Source: UBA685 sp002299005
Lineage (GTDB): Bacteria; Pseudomonadota; Alphaproteobacteria; Puniceispirillales; Puniceispirillaceae
Assembly (NCBI GenBank): GCA_963966775.1
Contig: CAXAAH010000032.1
Span: forward strand, 1 to 16,775
Direction of reading: 5' to 3'
Length of the DNA stretch: 16,775 nucleotides
In this document: positions 14,981 to 16,775 of the stretch, piece by piece
Layout: every line of letters begins with the position of its first letter
Numbering within the stretch: the first letter of the stretch is position 1
Made by a program: the position numbers and the translations under genes
Notes under the pieces: model-generated
What the model was told of the DNA's origin: nothing
Seen by the model: the letters and a program-made list of their open reading frames with translations, nothing else
Database searches by the model: none

Positions 14981-16231
14981 CTAATGCAAATTGGGCTGAT
15001 TGCCCATGCCTTTTTCATCAATCATCAAACCGCGCGAAAAGCGATCAAACCGATAGGCTTTGGCGGTCTCATGCGGGGTATCGGTTGCCAGCAAATGCGC
15101 ATAGGCAAAGCCCGATGCCGGCGTCGCCTTAAAGCCGCCATAGCACCAGCCACCATTAAAATAGAGCCCCTCAATGCCTGTTTTATCAATGATAGGAGAG
15201 CCATCCATCGACATATCCATAATGCCGCCCCACATGCGCAACAGGCGCACCCGTCCTAAATTCGGAAAAATAGCCATCCCGCCTTCACAGACATCTTCGA
15301 CCACAGGCAAATTGCCGCGCTGTGCATAAGAATTATAGCCGTCAATATCACCGCCAAAAACAAGGCCGCCCTTATCTGATTGGCTGCAATAAAAATGCCC
15401 TGCCCCAAAGGTAATAACGCCCGGCAATAGCGGCTTTAGCCCTTCTGTGACAAACGCTTGCAGAACATGGCTTTCAATCGGCAAGCGCATTCCGGCCAAA
15501 GACATAAGCCGCGAGGAAGAGCCCGCCACACAAGAGGCAATCTTTTGCGCCCTTATCGGCCCTTTGCTGGTCTCGACGCCGGTGCATTTGCCGCCTGCCA
15601 TAATAAAACCAGTCACTTCACAATTTTGGATAATATCCACCCCGCGCAGGCTCGCCGCCCTTGCATAGCCCCACGCGACCGCATCATGGCGCACCGTGCC
15701 ACCGCGCTTTTGCGCCAACCCGCCCTTAATGGGAAAACGCGCATCATCTGTGTTCAAAAAAGGATAAAGCGTCTTTATCTGCGCCGTGCTTAGCAAATCA
15801 GCATCCGCCCCATTAAGGCGCATCGCATTACCGCGCCTGATAAAGGCATCTCTTTGCGCATCGCTATGAATCAGGTTCAAAATACCGCGCTGAGAGACCA
15901 TCGCATTGTAATTTAAATCCTGCTCCAGCCCTTCCCATAATTTTAGCGACATCTCATAAAATGGCTCATTGCCATCAAGCATATAGTTAGAGCGAATAAT
16001 CGTCGTGTTACGCCCGACATTACCGCCGCCAATCCAGCCTTTTTCAAGCACCGCAATATTTGATTTGCCGTAAATCTTGGACAAATAATAGGCCGTCGCC
16101 AACCCATGACCACCGCCGCCAATGATGATGAAATCATAGGCCGCTTTTGGATTCGCATCCGCCCAAGTCGCTTGCCAGCCCTTATGACCGCGCAACGCCT
16201 CTTTGATAATTTTGAAACCAGAAAACCGCAT
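14981..16231 (-). CDS. soxB: Sarcosine oxidase beta subunit
   Basis: The flavoprotein subunit that oxidises sarcosine with O2, giving glycine, H2O2 and an activated C1 unit. The protein has 416 residues, usual for SoxB. The FAD dinucleotide site is FIIIGGGGHGLATAYYL (34-50), with acidic Glu63 ending the second strand. GGGNVGRNTTIIRSNYML (68-85) is a family signature. His182 in GGTVRHDAVAWGYAR fits the histidine that carries covalent FMN in characterised SoxB. The C-terminal GGIMDMSMDGSPIID and GLYFNGGWCYGGFKATPASG are conserved active-site and FAD-binding stretches. The ATG at 16231 has AAGGAG 8 bases upstream. It is the first gene of soxBDAG, 12 bases from soxD; no glyA lies upstream. The GlxA/AraC regulator at the far end of the operon is the likely activator. 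Confidence 0.97.
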   Translation of the reverse strand: MRFSGFKIIKEALRGHKGWQATWADANPKAAYDFIIIGGGGHGLATAYYLSKIYGKSNIAVLEKGWIGGGNVGRNTTIIRSNYMLDGNEPFYEMSLKLWEGLEQDLNYNAMVSQRGILNLIHSDAQRDAFIRRGNAMRLNGADADLLSTAQIKTLYPFLNTDDARFPIKGGLAQKRGGTVRHDAVAWGYARAASLRGVDIIQNCEVTGFIMAGGKCTGVETSKGPIRAQKIASCVAGSSSRLMSLAGMRLPIESHVLQAFVTEGLKPLLPGVITFGAGHFYCSQSDKGGLVFGGDIDGYNSYAQRGNLPVVEDVCEGGMAIFPNLGRVRLLRMWGGIMDMSMDGSPIIDKTGIEGLYFNGGWCYGGFKATPASGFAYAHLLATDTPHETAKAYRFDRFSRGLMIDEKGMGNQPNLH

Positions 16232-16248
16232 AAACCCGACTCCTTACC

Positions 16249-16274
16249 CCCTATAAGCCTGACCCATAATAGGG
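16249..16274 (-). promoter_or_regulatory. Small stem in the soxB leader
   Basis: CCCTAT (16249-16254) and ATAGGG (16269-16274) can pair around a 14-base loop, ending 3 bases from the AAGGAG ribosome-binding site of soxB. It is short and may be fortuitous. I could not fix a promoter for the operon, although the AT-rich stretch at 16330-16400 is the likely place. Confidence 0.25.
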
Positions 16275-16392
16275 CGCTTATGAAAGGGCATTTGAGACTA
16301 TAAGGTGCCAAAACCCGACATGACCGTCTTTTTTACCCCGAATATTTTATACACTATCAAGAAAAAAAGTTGACCTATGGTAAATTAATGAA

Positions 16393-16421
16393 ACACTTTT
16401 AAAGTGTAAAAATGCTAAATA
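16393..16421 (+). promoter_or_regulatory. Extended -10 promoter with palindromic operator before the betaine-binding protein gene
   Basis: TG-C-TAAATA (16413-16421) resembles an extended -10 element. The -35 position 17 bases upstream falls inside ACACTTTTAAAGTGT (16393-16407), a perfect inverted repeat with 7-base arms around one central T. A repressor bound there would block the promoter. A TTGACC at 16370-16375 has no good -10 at the right distance. BetI-type control is a thought only; no binding consensus was matched. Confidence 0.4.
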
Positions 16422-16498
16422 CTCTCTTTATAGGTGCGGATATAAAAACAATAATAGGCCCTACCACTCATACAGGTCTTAAATCTAGGGAGGAAGAC

Positions 16499-16693
16499 AT
16501 GAAACAACTCAAACGATTACTGGGGAAAAAATCACTGGGGAAAAAATTACTGGGGAAACGGCTATTAGCCACGTCCTTGTTGGCAACAGCCCCCATGATG
16601 GCATTCGCCGATAGCGCAGAACCCATCGTCATCCCCATCCATAACTGGTCCTCACAAATTGTGATGTCCCACGCTGTTGGCCCTGACCTTTGA
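16499..16693 (+). pseudogene. Betaine/choline-type ABC transporter substrate-binding protein, truncated
   Basis: The 64-codon frame begins with a strong AGGGAGG ribosome-binding site 6 bases upstream and a signal peptide ending at about residue 37 (AFA before DSAEP). Next comes IPIHNWSSQIVMSHAVG (45-61), the opening of periplasmic glycine betaine/choline/proline-betaine receptors of the OpuAC type, which normally run about 300 residues. After Gly61 the frame reads PDL and stops at TGA (16691-16693). The signal peptide n-region holds three LGKK-type repeats. Placed divergently from the sarcosine oxidase operon, an intact gene would import the substrate that leads to sarcosine. Either the gene is broken in this strain or the assembly is faulty near the window end. 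Confidence 0.7.
16517..16561 (+). repeat. Three 15-bp tandem repeats in the signal-peptide coding region
   Basis: TTACTGGGGAAAAAA (16517-16531), TCACTGGGGAAAAAA (16532-16546) and TTACTGGGGAAACGG (16547-16561) are consecutive and in frame. They encode LLGKK, SLGKK and LLGKR, lengthening the positively charged n-region of the signal peptide. The near identity suggests a recent slippage expansion. Confidence 0.88.
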
Positions 16694-16748
16694 TATGACC
16701 CTGCTCAGTTGGGCCAACCACCAGAAAAAAATCCTCGGCCTCGATTAG
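16683..16748 (+). pseudogene. Out-of-frame 21-codon tail, possible C-terminus of the broken binding protein
   Basis: In the +1 frame relative to the truncated receptor, the sequence reads on from its Val-Gly as LTFDMTLLSWANHQKKILGLD and ends at TAG (16746-16748). A tryptophan- and lysine-rich helix is a common way for OpuAC-type receptors to end, and an ATG at 16761 could start the next gene. This would fit an internal deletion that removed the middle of the receptor. The identification is tentative because so little sequence is visible. Confidence 0.25.
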
Positions 16749-16775
16749 GCGGACGGGTAAATGACGGCACCGGCC

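Noticed and set aside
9131..16685. GGCC at both gene break points as a shared recombination or cloning signature
   Set aside because: GGCC is very common in this window, so its presence at two junctions is not informative.
1..16775. CRISPR arrays, tRNA or rRNA genes, insertion sequences, prophage genes
   Set aside because: No spaced identical repeats of CRISPR size, no tRNA-like cloverleaf or TTCRA core in context, and no transposase, integrase or phage proteins were seen.

Overview
The window is a chromosomal segment of a Gram-negative bacterium, most likely a marine alphaproteobacterium (SAR116-like or a related lineage). This is inferred from gene content: soxBDAG-type sarcosine oxidase, a DUF1989/T-protein-like gene, Fhs with two FolD proteins, and a TTT transporter, together with compact spacing and moderate GC. 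I ran no database search. The theme is methyl/one-carbon metabolism: import of a methylated amine, oxidation of sarcosine, and processing of the released C1 unit on tetrahydrofolate (THF).

Layout. 1-1385 (minus): a tripartite tricarboxylate transporter, tctC then tctB, with tctB running off the left edge. 1386-1721: a divergent regulatory region with a LacI-type operator and a repeat-rich tctC leader. 1722-2762 (plus): a LacI-family regulator. 2763-3044: a promoter followed by a long leader that can fold into a three-way junction. 3045-6667 (plus): fhs (formate-THF ligase), folD, and a divergent second folD that has lost the cyclohydrolase lysine. 6662-7525 (minus): an EamA/DMT transporter, convergent with and overlapping the second folD. 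7722-9143 (plus): a DUF1989 protein whose C-terminal T-protein domain stops soon after it begins, followed by an out-of-frame 32-codon tail. 9256-9912 (minus) and 10080-11093 (plus): divergent XRE-cupin and GlxA/AraC regulators. 11090-16231 (minus): the heterotetrameric sarcosine oxidase operon soxB-soxD-soxA-soxG, tightly overlapping. 16499 onward (plus): the start of a betaine-type ABC substrate-binding protein that breaks after 61 recognisable residues.

How the genes work together (inference from known families). An ABC system would import betaine-like compounds. SoxBDAG oxidises sarcosine to glycine and H2O2 and delivers the methyl carbon as 5,10-methylene-THF. FolD converts this to 10-formyl-THF, and Fhs can run in reverse to give formate plus ATP. 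The GlxA/AraC and XRE-cupin proteins are the likely local regulators. The DUF1989/T-protein gene would fit as another folate-linked demethylase, but here it is truncated.

Most worth a second look: the structured RNA leader of fhs; the FolD paralogue with Lys-to-Gln and Asp-to-Glu changes at catalytic positions and an altered cofactor pocket; a SoxD with no cysteines; two interrupted genes that share a pattern; and a recurrent pattern of three-copy, 12-15-bp tandem repeats at or just before gene starts.
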